NCBI GenBank assembly: GCA_963971575.1
Contig: OZ020616.1
Location: 56,837,201-56,901,200, forward strand
Direction of reading: 5' to 3'
DNA length: 64,000 nt
From: Liopterus haemorrhoidalis
Taxonomy: Eukaryota; Arthropoda; Insecta; Coleoptera; Dytiscidae
The position numbers and the translations under genes were made by a program. This document shows, piece after piece, positions 26,401 to 34,760 of the stretch. The notes under the pieces are model-generated. The model saw nothing but the letters and a program-made list of their open reading frames with translations. It was not told where the DNA came from and did no database searches. Each line of letters begins with the position of its first letter. Positions within the stretch are counted from its first letter, which is position 1.

Positions 26401-26950
26401 GATCATATTATTTAAAATAATAATAATTTAGGGGGGTTCAACATCTTAAGCTATTAGAACACGATACAATAGTTCGTTTTCCCGTTGATTGAAAAGCAAA
26501 ATTTGAAAGTGGAACCATTTTCAGATACAATGAAAAAAAAAACAAAAGAAAAAAAACTATCAACTAAGGTCAAGTTTTTGAGAGCTTAACCGAGTTTAAC
26601 CATTTAACCATTTGGTTAAACTCGGTTATAATATAAAAATCCCATAAGTAACAATAACAACTATTTAGTTAATAGTTTAATAATAGTTAACTATGCTTTC
26701 GGACACCGGTCCCAATAGTTTTGATAGCTTGACCAGTGCTATCCACTTGCCGTCCAGGAATTCTAGGTTCAATTCTAACCATTACTTCTGGCGTTCAAAC
26801 GGATATATTTAATTATTATTATTATTATTTTATATTAATAAATTTAAATCTAAAAACTATCTAAATATCTACAAAAACAAAAAGCTTTTATTCTAAAAAC
26901 CTCAAAAATGAATTCAAAATCAAAACTTTTATCAACTTACGTACCGCCAT
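17442..26950 (-). CDS. Myophilin/transgelin-like calponin-family protein
   Basis: Four coding exons on the minus strand join in frame to 169 residues: 26950-26945 (Met-Ala only), 19494-19295, 18298-18178 and 17624-17442. All junctions are GT-AG, with phases 0, 2 and 0. The protein starts MAPRNKEQEQEVLNWISAVL. It has a single calponin-homology domain (about residues 6-110, with LKDGIVLCNLINKLAPG) and a C-terminal calponin repeat ending GHGGFGNTRHM. The family binds or bundles actin in muscle thin filaments (family knowledge). A downstream donor in exon 1 (at 26940) would give an early stop, so the first GT is used. Intron 1 is about 7.4 kb and full of transposons. A possible AATAAA lies at 17170-17165. 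Its divergent neighbour is Mp20. Confidence 0.93.
17705..18030. repeat. Intronic tandem triplication, ~115-bp unit
   Basis: Three diverged copies of a unit containing CCTTTAAAATTCGA followed by GGCCTTATATGGCCCTTTG and GTGAGGAGAAACCAGTAAAA begin near 17718, 17830 and 17940. They sit in intron 3 of the myophilin-like gene. No coding role seen. Confidence 0.85.
18401..19143 (+). mobile_element. mariner element, internally deleted
   Basis: The terminal repeats TACAAGGAATGTTTCC and the inverted GGAAACATCCCTCGTA extend to about 30 bp (with TTCTGGGAA) and are flanked by TA. The element lies in intron 2 of the myophilin-like gene, antisense to it. Only the N-terminal part of the transposase is present. 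Confidence 0.88.
18586..18960 (+). pseudogene. mariner transposase N-terminal fragment
   Basis: The 124-residue frame begins MEDAAKSQRAIIFFLWKG and continues with STVYRWIDRFKTGRTSLEDD and RSGRPSTSV, the paired helix-turn-helix of mariner transposases. It ends after VSLRWLPMLLE, where the catalytic DDD/E part is missing. It cannot transpose but could still encode a DNA-binding fragment. Confidence 0.85.
19592..19811. mobile_element. MITE with CAGAGTGATTATTTAATGG termini
   Basis: The inverted termini (about 34 bp, CAGAGTGATTATTTAATGG then CGAGACGACGTCAC) are nearly perfect and TA flanks both ends. Total length is 220 bp with no coding sequence. It lies in intron 1 of the myophilin-like gene. 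Confidence 0.9.
20921..21426 (+). mobile_element. piggyBac MITE with transposase remnant, copy 1
   Basis: TTAA flanks both ends (20917-20920 and 21427-21430). The termini are CCCTTTACCGC and AGTAAAGGG. Next to the left end is a perfect 16-bp palindrome, GTGCCATATATGGCAC. The interior encodes fragments such as NRFEDIKRNLHFNDNSEF and, in another frame, EEHLAIDEQI, which look like PGBD-type transposase pieces. Non-autonomous; in intron 1 of the myophilin-like gene. Confidence 0.9.
21998..22290 (+). repeat. ~72-bp minisatellite, 4 units
   Basis: Four units of GGCACTTCAGGCTTCTAGTA followed by a G-run, AAAGGAAATTTAGAAA and an ACTTTTTTTACTGGG segment, beginning near 21998, 22071, 22143 and 22222. 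A single inverted unit is at 5785-5835. The open frame across it is a repeat product. Confidence 0.88.
22333..22800. mobile_element. Possible hAT remnant
   Basis: AATGGTTCCCAACCTTTTTT followed by GTGGAGCCC is a common style of hAT terminus, and GGAGCCCCTGAGAAGTATAC with AGGGCTCCAT at 22750-22793 could be its partner. The ends do not pair cleanly and no target duplication was found. Confidence 0.35.
23695..23830 (-). pseudogene. 5S rRNA-derived pseudogene or 5S-derived SINE
   Basis: Read on the plus strand, TTCCCAAGCGGTCACCCATT, then GTAACCAACGATGCTTAACTT and an ATTATCGCAGATCC block follow the reverse complement of animal 5S rRNA in order. Several substitutions fall in conserved loops. The match covers the internal promoter region of the gene. 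It lies in intron 1 of the myophilin-like gene. A dead 5S copy or the head of a 5S-derived SINE are both possible. Confidence 0.72.
23840..25075. other. Intronic stretch without coding content
   Basis: This is part of myophilin intron 1. It contains one dispersed family A end at 24078-24116 (GTGTGAATTTTCACAC hairpin plus TTTCAGGGTTTTGTAG). Nothing else was recognised. Confidence 0.5.
25080..25910 (+). repeat. Family B element, copy 3, interrupted
   Basis: Segments before and after a MITE (25149-25548) match 10660-10920 of family B, for example ACCATGGAAAC before and AAAATCGACACGAGTAAAC after. The copy ends in a (CAGA)n run at 25866-25890 rather than (AC)n. It shows that CAGA is an alternative or ancestral state of the simple-sequence block. 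Confidence 0.75.
25149..25548. mobile_element. MITE with ~70-bp inverted arms inside family B
   Basis: The arms start ACCGGGTGGATTATTTAAGG and continue through GCAACATACATGTTTCACAT; the inverted partner is at 25478-25548. TA/TATA flanks it. It interrupts the family B copy between blocks that are contiguous in the other copies. Confidence 0.9.
26588..26628. repeat. Short perfect hairpin
   Basis: AACCGAGTTTAACCA, an 8-nt spacer-like ATTTAACC, then TGGTTAAACTCGGTT form a 15-bp stem. It sits in intron 1 of the myophilin-like gene. It may be a MITE scar; no function is claimed. Confidence 0.6.
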
Positions 26951-26984
26951 GTTTTGAGTTTTGGTTTTTTTTTACTCGTGGATG

Positions 26985-27110
26985 TTCTAACGAGAGTTAG
27001 GATGCGACTGACACTATCCACCGACAACCGTCGGTTTTTCAGTGACGCTTGGCGTCTGCGGAGGCGTCCATTGCATACATTCACATATTTAAACTTAAAG
27101 TAACAGCTGA
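26985..27110 (-). promoter_or_regulatory. Putative myophilin 5' UTR and promoter
   Basis: This segment is less AT-rich than its surroundings. On the minus strand an initiator-like TCAGTC lies at 27011-27006, which would give a 5' UTR of about 58 nt before the ATG at 26950. A hairpin ACCGACAACCGTCGGT lies just upstream, at about 27020-27036. No TATA box was seen. Position inferred from motif and context only. Confidence 0.45.
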
Positions 27111-27381
27111 AAATTTATTTATTGATGTAATAGATGTGGCGACTTTTTATTTCAATTAACTACAAAATATTTTGTGAAAAATTTTAACTAAAACCGTCCC
27201 TGGTTTTTTAAGGCACTTTTGGATATTATTCTTAGTCCGCTTTTTAGGGTTTTGTAGGTATGACCACCAAAAAAACCTTATAACAGCGTTTCTCAACCGA
27301 AAATTTGCATCGTACCAGTAAAATATTTAATTTTGTGGACCACAAAAAATAAATGTACTACTATTATTATTACTTAGTTAA

Positions 27382-27898
27382 CCCTTTACTGCATGAATTT
27401 TTATTTTTGGCTGAAATAATTCATGAGAATGAGGAATTGGTTCTTATTGATAGAAAAATTAATGAAAAAAATATATTTAAAATATTAATTATTATTTTTA
27501 TGAAAAAATAATAATTAAAATAATAGTTTAGGGTTTGTGCCATACATGGAACATTATGATTCTACATTATGTTACAAAAGAAAATGATTCCGTATTTGCT
27601 CGTCAATTGCTAGGTGTTCTTCATTAGGGATTAAAAGCAGTCGCCCTCGAATTTTTGAAAGAAAAGGTCGTATCTTCTAGTTGTCCTTTCTCAATAAATT
27701 CAGAGTTTTCGTTAATGTGCAAATTCCGCTTGATATCCTCAAATCTATTGGAGCCCATTACTTGAGATACTGCATATCCATTGCTGTGTATGTGACATAT
27801 ATGAACATTCATGAAGGAACGTTCTGATTCAGTTTTAAAAGTAAAATAAAAAATAAAAATCGGAATGTGCCATATATGGCACACTATGCGGTAAAGGG
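27382..27898 (-). mobile_element. piggyBac MITE with transposase remnant, copy 2
   Basis: TTAA lies on both sides (27378-27381 and 27899-27902). The ends are CCCTTTACTGC and GCGGTAAAGGG. It is the same family as 20921-21426 in inverse orientation, with the same transposase relic (NRFEDIKRNLHINENSEF) and the subterminal GTGCCATATATGGCAC palindrome. It lies between the divergent myophilin-like and Mp20 genes. Confidence 0.92.
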
Positions 27899-28084
27899 TT
27901 AACTCCGAATACATTGATTAGTATAAAAAAAAAAAAAAATGGGGCCTTGATAGAGTTTCCAGTTTTACTTTGGTAGGCCGTTATATAAAACCCTTGGATA
28001 TGGCCAAAAATCGAAAAAATTGTATAAAGCCCTAAAAAAATCAATTTTTGAACAATTCTTTTAGTATATTTGTATAATTATGTA

Positions 28085-28553
28085 ACACCCACTCAATAAG
28101 TCTCCGGTCTGACATATATATGGCAACACTGTTGACAGACCCATATGATTTCTGGATAGTACCAACCTTCAAATGATACGTGTGAAAATTTCATGACATT
28201 CTGACAATTAGTTTAGAGGTTACAGTGGTTTTAGTGACTAGTTTTGTAATTTTCAAAAGAATGGATAAAAAAGAATTTCGTGTGTTGATTAAACATTGTT
28301 TTTTGATGGAAAAAAATACTGTTGAAGCCAAACTGTGGCTTGATAAGCGTTATAGAGACTGCACCAGGCAAATCAACTATTACTGATTGGTATGCTGAAT
28401 TTAAATTAATTAATTAATTTTAATTTTTTTAATTTTAGGAGCGTTGGAATGAATGTATCACTCTTGAAGGAGAGTATGTAGATGAATAAAGTCGAATTTC
28501 TAAAAAAAAAAATGTTTTTCTTAGTTAATCCGGAGACTTATTGAGCGACGTGA
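28085..28553 (+). mobile_element. mariner deletion derivative
   Basis: The terminal repeats share CTCAATAAGTCTCCGG, and TA lies at both ends (28083-28084 and 28554-28555). From 28261 a transposase start can be read, MDKKEFRVLIKHCFLMEKN, then AKLWLDKRYRD, after which a frameshift restores ITDWYAEF. The rest is deleted. It interrupts a repeat related to 30830-31190. Confidence 0.87.
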
Positions 28554-29068
28554 TATATATGCCGTAGATTTCAAAATAATATGATTTTTTCCTGCATCTA
28601 ACCGTTTTTGAGTAATGTAAAAAATCGACTTGAGTTGGCCATAGCTCAAAACTTAGCCATGGGGGAATTTTTTTAATATTTTTTTCAGATTTTGCACCCC
28701 CAAATTAGTTACAAAACATTTTGGTTAAAATTAAAAATAAAATTTTTTTGATAAAATTTAAGCGGGGAAAATTTGAGAGTAACCGAGACCGACACGCCAT
28801 TTGCCGTATAATAATGAATTTGGCCACTTTATCACTTTTTCTTGTAGACACTTATATAAGGATAATTTCAATTATTTCATTTAAACCGGGGAATTTTTAC
28901 ACACAACGGTGACCGACACATTAGTTACCGTATAGACCTAATTTTCTCCATCTATCACTGTCCTAATTTTCCTATCTACTTAACCTAATTTAAAAGTATA
29001 TTTTAGTATGATTTAATCCCCGAACTTAAGTGTCAGTTAGTTATTTATTTAACCTCCCGACCACCAGC

Positions 29069-29106
29069 TATAAAGAAGCAAGTCATTGATAAGTTGAGAA
29101 ACAGTT
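29069..29106 (+). promoter_or_regulatory. Putative Mp20 core promoter
   Basis: TATAAAG at 29069-29075 stands about 34 nt before an initiator-like ACAGTT at 29101-29106. This would start a 5' UTR of about 170 nt leading to the ATG at 29276. The UTR contains upstream ATGs, which weakens the case. Confidence 0.4.
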
Positions 29107-29275
29107 GGTTCTTTGCCAAAATTAAAACAACACATGTTGATATTATGTAAAGATTCTTAATTAGCATGATAGTAATAGATTACTTCTTAATTCATCGAGT
29201 AATTTAGCCAAATTGTTTGGCTAATGTGGGTGAAATTATTAGCCAAAAACTAGTGCAAAAAACGTGTTGAAAAAA

Positions 29276-32200
29276 ATGTCTTTGACAGTAAGTTAATAGG
29301 TTGATTTGAATCGTTTTTGGACTATTTTTACGCCTTGTTGGTTAGACTACACAACACACACCATGTCATTGATATAATCGCTAGTATACTTCATGTCAAA
29401 ATATGGTAACATACTTGGTGACTTACGGTATAGAAATAATAATATATGTTATAGTAATTTTCAAAGTATTGTAATATGACTTTTTGGGCTGTAACAATAA
29501 GTATGCTGAGTTAGTAATGACAAAGACGCTCAGGGTAATAAAGAGATGTATATTTACAGGGACGTGTTCATAGTTTGTCTTTAAAAATAAACAACTAATT
29601 GGGAAACAATTTGACTCTTTTTATTTTAAAATAATAAAGTATTTATAATATACAAAACATTTTTTTAATTATTGCTTTAACAAAAAAATATATACAGCGA
29701 ATTTCTTTTATCCTGCCCATTGAAATTATTACTATGCATGGTTTCTCTAGTAGCGACAAATTATTTTGACAGCAATGTTAAATCGCCTATGTTAATTATG
29801 CAAATTAAAAGAAACGCAATTTTACATTGCTGTCAGATTTCAATTACCATACTAACGATAATACCTATATTGCAGGATAAAAGAAATTCACTGTATAAAT
29901 AAAATTGTTTATAATAATGTATAATGAAAAACTAGTATAATGTAGTATATTTAGCAGTGGCGGCGCTAGCTCTTAAAATATGGGGGGAGGGGGGGCAGGA
30001 AATTTTTTAGTAAAATTTGGCAAATACAAGTGATGACCTAAAAAAAGGTCCTCACTTCTAAAATACATTTTTCTCCAAACAATTCTGGGGGGGCCACCTG
30101 GGGGCCAGACCAGTTTTTGGGGGTCCCGGTCCCTCCTCGGCTCCCCGCTAGCGCCGTCACTGATATTTAGTCTACAAAAAATTAAGGGCTTTAATTGTTT
30201 AAAGTGTTTTAAGATTACATTATTTTTAATGACATAATTTAAATTATTTGTGAAAATTTTGAATTAAAAAAAGCACTACTCAAAAACGGTTAGAGATAGA
30301 GACCTGCGGTTGCAATTTTTGTGTTCACCATAGTTTATTTAGTCTAAAAAAATAATTGGGGCTTTAATCGTTTAATGCGTTTTGAGATTATGGCAGTTTT
30401 TTTAATGGCATAATTTACATTATTTGTGAAAATTGTCAATTAAAAAAAAATCACAACTTAAAAACGGTTAGGCAAAACGAACTGCGGTTAAAATTTTTGG
30501 ATTCCTCGTAGTTTATTTAGTCTAGAAAAAATTTAAGGCCTTATTCGCTTTGCGTATTTTAAAATTACGACAAATTTTAATATAGTGTGATTTATAGAAA
30601 TTTTCATCTTCGCATGGACGTATCTCAAAAACGAAATGCGATAAAGACCTGCGGTTGAAATTTTTGAAATCTTGAGGCCCTAATTGACTTGTAACCATAT
30701 TTTGGAACAAAAAAATTTTTTGAAGATTTTTCATTTTTTTAAATTTTTTTTGAAAACTTTGATAAATCCTAACTAAAAAATGGTTAGGGAGAGAAATCTA
30801 CGGTTTGCATTTTTAAAATTCTCATACATTGTTTAATCTAAAAAAAAATTGGGCCTTAACAAACCAGCTATTAAGTGTTGTATGGGCAGAAATCCAAAAC
30901 CCTTGAAAATGGCCAAAAATCGACAAAATCGTAAGGGGTACCCCTTAAGAAAATCCCGATTTTCAAGCAAAAATTTTTTGTCTCCGATTTTATTGAAAAT
31001 TGGTACAAATATGTATTTTTGGTCATAGATTAACAAAATTTGGTCCATTTTGAAGTTTGGGCAAAAGTTTTGGAATTATAGGCAAAAAACTGACCCAAAT
31101 CGGCTCTAACTCAAAAACTAGGATAGAATAATTTTTTTAAATATTTTTTTCATAATCCTCACCCCGAAATTAGCTTAAAACTATATTTTGGCTAAAATCG
31201 GAGTCAAAAAATTTTTGGTCAAAATTTTTGCGAAATTTTTTTTTTTTTTTTTGTTAGAAAATTGGTATACTTATACATTTTTAGCCTTAAATTACATATA
31301 TATGGTCACTTTTGAGTTACAGTCAAAAATTTTGACATTTGCGGCAAAGAAAGTAAAAAAAGAGACCGTCCACAAACAGTCTGATATTTTTTAGCGTGTA
31401 TCTCAGACAGAGAGACAGACAAAAATTGATTTTTTTGTGGATATTGTCTTATAATCATCTGAAACTTGTAGAAACCAAATATGAGACCGAAAAAATAAAA
31501 AAAACAGATATAACCTCCAATTTTATTAATATAGATACGTGAAAATAATACACACACCGGCAAATTTAAAGGAACAGATTTTTAATTTTTTTTTTATTAT
31601 GTAGCCTATATCTAGATAGCTTTGAATGCTCTACTAAACCGTACGGAAAGATTGTATCGACGCCAAGGAGAACAAAATGCACCATTTAATTTTGCTACTA
31701 GTGTATCTTTTGGTGGAGGTTCAATTATGGTGTGGGGTGGAATATGTTTGGGAGCTCGCATAGAGTTAGTGGTGATTGATGGCAGAGCGTTAACTGTAGA
31801 TAGGTACATCAGAGATATTCTTTAAGACCGTGTTGTACCCCATATATCGGAGAAAATTTCACCCTAATGCACGATAATGCGTGCCCACACGTCGCCCACT
31901 GTGTAACAGACTTTTTAAATCAAGTGGGTTGGCTAATGTGCTCCCCTGACCTCAACCCGATTGAACATTATTCCAAAGAACATCGTACTAGAAGATTACT
32001 TGAGAGATATCAACAATATGTCCAGTACAAGGAAAATAATTAGATTTTTATGCCTGTTCCTTTAAATTTACCGGTGTGTGTATTTGCGAAACCCTGAAAT
32101 TTATGAAAATTCACACTTCACATCATTTTCTTGCAGTTATTAAGTCAACTATCGTCATAGAGTCGTCTATTGACGAAAACAGTATACAGGAGAACAGTAA

Positions 32201-34110
32201 AAAAAAAATACCATGTGGGTGCATTAACAAATTTTCCCCAATAAATGTTTTTTTAATTTGCACTATTATATTAATAAACTTTTTTTTCAGGTAGCTGGAA
32301 AGCGAGACCTAGAACAGGAAACAGAAGCCCAACAATGGATTGAAAATGTAATTGGTGAACGTTTTCCCCCAGGAATAAGCTATGAAGAAGCTCTCCGCGA
32401 TGGCATTCTCTTATGCAAACTAATGAACAAGCTACAACCAGGAATAATTGCCAAAGTAAACACTTCTGGAGGAGACTACAAGATGATGGACAACTTAAGT
32501 CAGTACGTATCAAAATAGGTTAAGAAAAGACGTTAATTACACCAAAATTTCAACAGATTAATTGTTAAAAAATAAGTTGTCCGGGTTCCCCAATGCCAAG
32601 AAATAAATCTTATTCTAAGAAAATAACATTAAAATATCATCTTAGTTACTCCTTAAGGAATAGGAGCACAGAAATTTAAAAAGTATATAAAAATTATGAA
32701 AAAATATCATATTTCAACTTCTGTTACTCCTAATATTTCATTTTTATCTGTCCATTTTTACCCCTACCTGCTTATAACCTGATAATAATTGCGTTCTGGA
32801 CATATGTATTGAATTCCAATCCAAGCTATGACCTAGTTCGTCAACATGTAAGATAATATTAAAATTTGGTCATCTCGTATCAGGAGAACAGAACACTCGA
32901 GAAGTATCTATAGAGGTACCAAACATTTTCAAACGACCATTACCTTATCAAACATGTTTAGTATCTCTGTTTTATAAATCATATGCGCAAATTCATCCTC
33001 ATTTACACAATAAAGAACTTGGATCATCAACTAGTGCATTCAGAACTTTTAGTATTAGGATAACAGAAGTTATAAGAGTTAGAATGTAACAACTGATGTG
33101 ATTTCTGTATCCCTGTGAGTAGGAGTTGAAGGTTTTCAGTTCGTGGGCGTTTTGGGGTCAACAGTTCATTCACCCTTCAGATTTAACAATTTGCATGCTA
33201 AGATTATATTAAATTATCTCTACAACGTGATTGAGATCAAAATAAATGAAGATGTTTCAATTGATGCATTCCATATGCTTTAATATTAATATATTTTTAA
33301 TTGAAACGGTCAAATCAATTGAGAATCGTAGATTTAGAATCAAAATAGGGTATTTAATACAATATTTTATTAAAATATAATCCTAAATAGTTTTAAATTA
33401 GGTTCCTAAGCAATACCGGATAAAGACTTCTTTGGTGCAGCAATAAAATCAACTCTAAGGCCCCGAAATTTATTATTTAGCTAAATATCTTTTTTATTTT
33501 TACATATTTTCAAGTTCCTACGACAGTTGAGCCCCTGGCAAGTGTTCATTTGCTCCCAGGCCCATAAATATTGTTGTACAGAGGTTTAGGTATACTCTAG
33601 GGAATCTTAAAGTAACCTTCTCTGCTCCCCGATTAATCCAGCATTATTCCTAGACCTCTGTTGTATCCCCAAAATGAAATCCATTTACTATTTACCATAT
33701 TAAAGACTCTGTGGTAAAATTTGTATTTAATTTTATAGGTTCCAAAAGGCATGTGTCAAATACGGTGTCCCAGACGTAGACCTGTTCCAAACTACCGATT
33801 TGTGGGACTACAAAAACATTTCTTTAGTAACCACATCTATTTTTGCTATTGGAAGAACTGTAAGTCCATATTTACGACTACAAAGTGTTTTATTTTGACT
33901 AAAATTTATTTTTTAAAGGCCTACAAGCATCCAGAATGGAGAGGTCCTTGGTTAGGACCACGTCCTTCTGAAGAAAACAGAAGGGATTGGACAGAAGAAC
34001 AACTGAGAGCTGGAGAAGGTGTTATTGGTCTTCAAGCTGGATCTAATCGTGGAGCAACACAAGCTGGACAAAACTTTGGTGCCTCTCGTAAAATTATATT
34101 TGGAAAATAA
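29276..34110 (+). CDS. Mp20: Muscle-specific protein 20 (calponin family)
   Basis: Proposed coding exons are 29276-29287 (MSLT, then GTAAGT), 32291-32502, 33739-33859 and 33919-34110. They join in frame to 178 residues; phases are 0, 2 and 0. Exons 2-4 are certain. The tiny first exon is inferred from the start codon, the MSL start typical of Mp20 and the donor site. The protein has one calponin-homology domain (about residues 10-115, with LRDGILLCKLMNKLQPG) and a C-terminal calponin repeat (GLQAGSNRGATQAGQNFG) ending RKIIFGK. Insect Mp20 is an actin-associated muscle protein (family knowledge). AATAAA lies at 34163-34168. The exon plan copies that of its divergent neighbour. Confidence 0.92.
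29955..30162. mobile_element. hAT MITE in Mp20 intron 1
   Basis: The termini are CAGTGGCGGCGCTAGC and the inverted GCTAGCGCCGTCACTG. The exact 8-bp duplication ATATTTAG lies at 29947-29954 and 30163-30170. At 208 bp it has no transposase. It contains one degenerate 40-bp motif (AAGTGATGACCTAAAAAAAG, then GTCCTCACTTC). Confidence 0.93.
30165..30835 (+). repeat. Diverged ~165-bp tandem repeat, ~4 units
   Basis: The units begin near TTTAGTCTA at 30168, 30335, 30517 and 30830. Each contains a pattern like CAAAAACGGTTAG followed by GACCTGCGGTTG and a T-rich block. Sequence following the last unit (30836-31190) recurs at 27950-28080, 28556-28740 and 43675-43810, so the array belongs to a larger dispersed element. 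Confidence 0.7.
31551..32080 (+). mobile_element. Tc1-like element, deleted, in Mp20 intron 1
   Basis: The inverted termini CACACACCGGCAAATTTAAA and TTTAAATTTACCGGTGTGTG run to about 28 bp, and TA flanks both ends. The transposase relic reads GGGSIMVWGGICLGAR from about 31704, then a frameshifted HDNACPHVAH and SPDLNPIEH around 31868-31970. These are hallmark Tc1 segments. Much of the gene is gone, and 530 bp is too short for autonomy. Confidence 0.92.
32503..33738. other. Mp20 intron 2
   Basis: AT-rich intron between GTACGTATC and the acceptor TTTTATAG. No open frame, terminal repeat or RNA was recognised in it. Confidence 0.6.
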
Positions 34111-34162
34111 ATCACATTATTTATTTATTTATTTATTTATTGTATGTGCATTTAAAAATGTA

Positions 34163-34168
34163 AATAAA
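34163..34168 (+). promoter_or_regulatory. Mp20 polyadenylation signal
   Basis: AATAAA lies 53 nt after the Mp20 stop codon. Further AATAAA-like words occur about 95 nt later, so alternative 3' ends are possible. Confidence 0.5.
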
Positions 34169-34760
34169 AGTCCCAATTCCCCAAAATATCCTGTTGTAAC
34201 TGAAGAGAAAAATGTTATTTAAATATATTTCAATTCATTGTTAAAGTGACTGATTGAAATAAATTAATGCAGAATAGTATTTTAATTTATTTAAACTTCC
34301 TACTTGATCTAAAAATAAACCAGTTCTTTGTTATTTTAATAAATAAACATACGAAAGATGCTATTTTAAGCTCGGAACGTCCTTGCTAGCTTAAAATTAT
34401 ATAATTTTTTCGCGCCTTTTACGGTAATTTTAATTTAATTATATATTAAAAAGGACGAAGGAGATGAATTTAAATTTATATAAATCCTTGAAGGTTATTC
34501 TTTAACTGTAGGTGGCAACAGTCGATTTGAAAATGGGCATTTAGATTAAACGTCTTATCTTATTTTGTTTGAATAATGATAGATATACGTATTATCAATA
34601 TAAAATATTATTTTATTATAATTCTAAACACGTAGAGTTTTATTAAACATTGTTTGAGATTACTAACAATAATTAGAATTGTTGTCTTAGTGTAATTTAA
34701 ACATATGGACTTGGACAGGTAAAAAAATTAGGTTATGTAATATGACATAAATAGAAAAAA

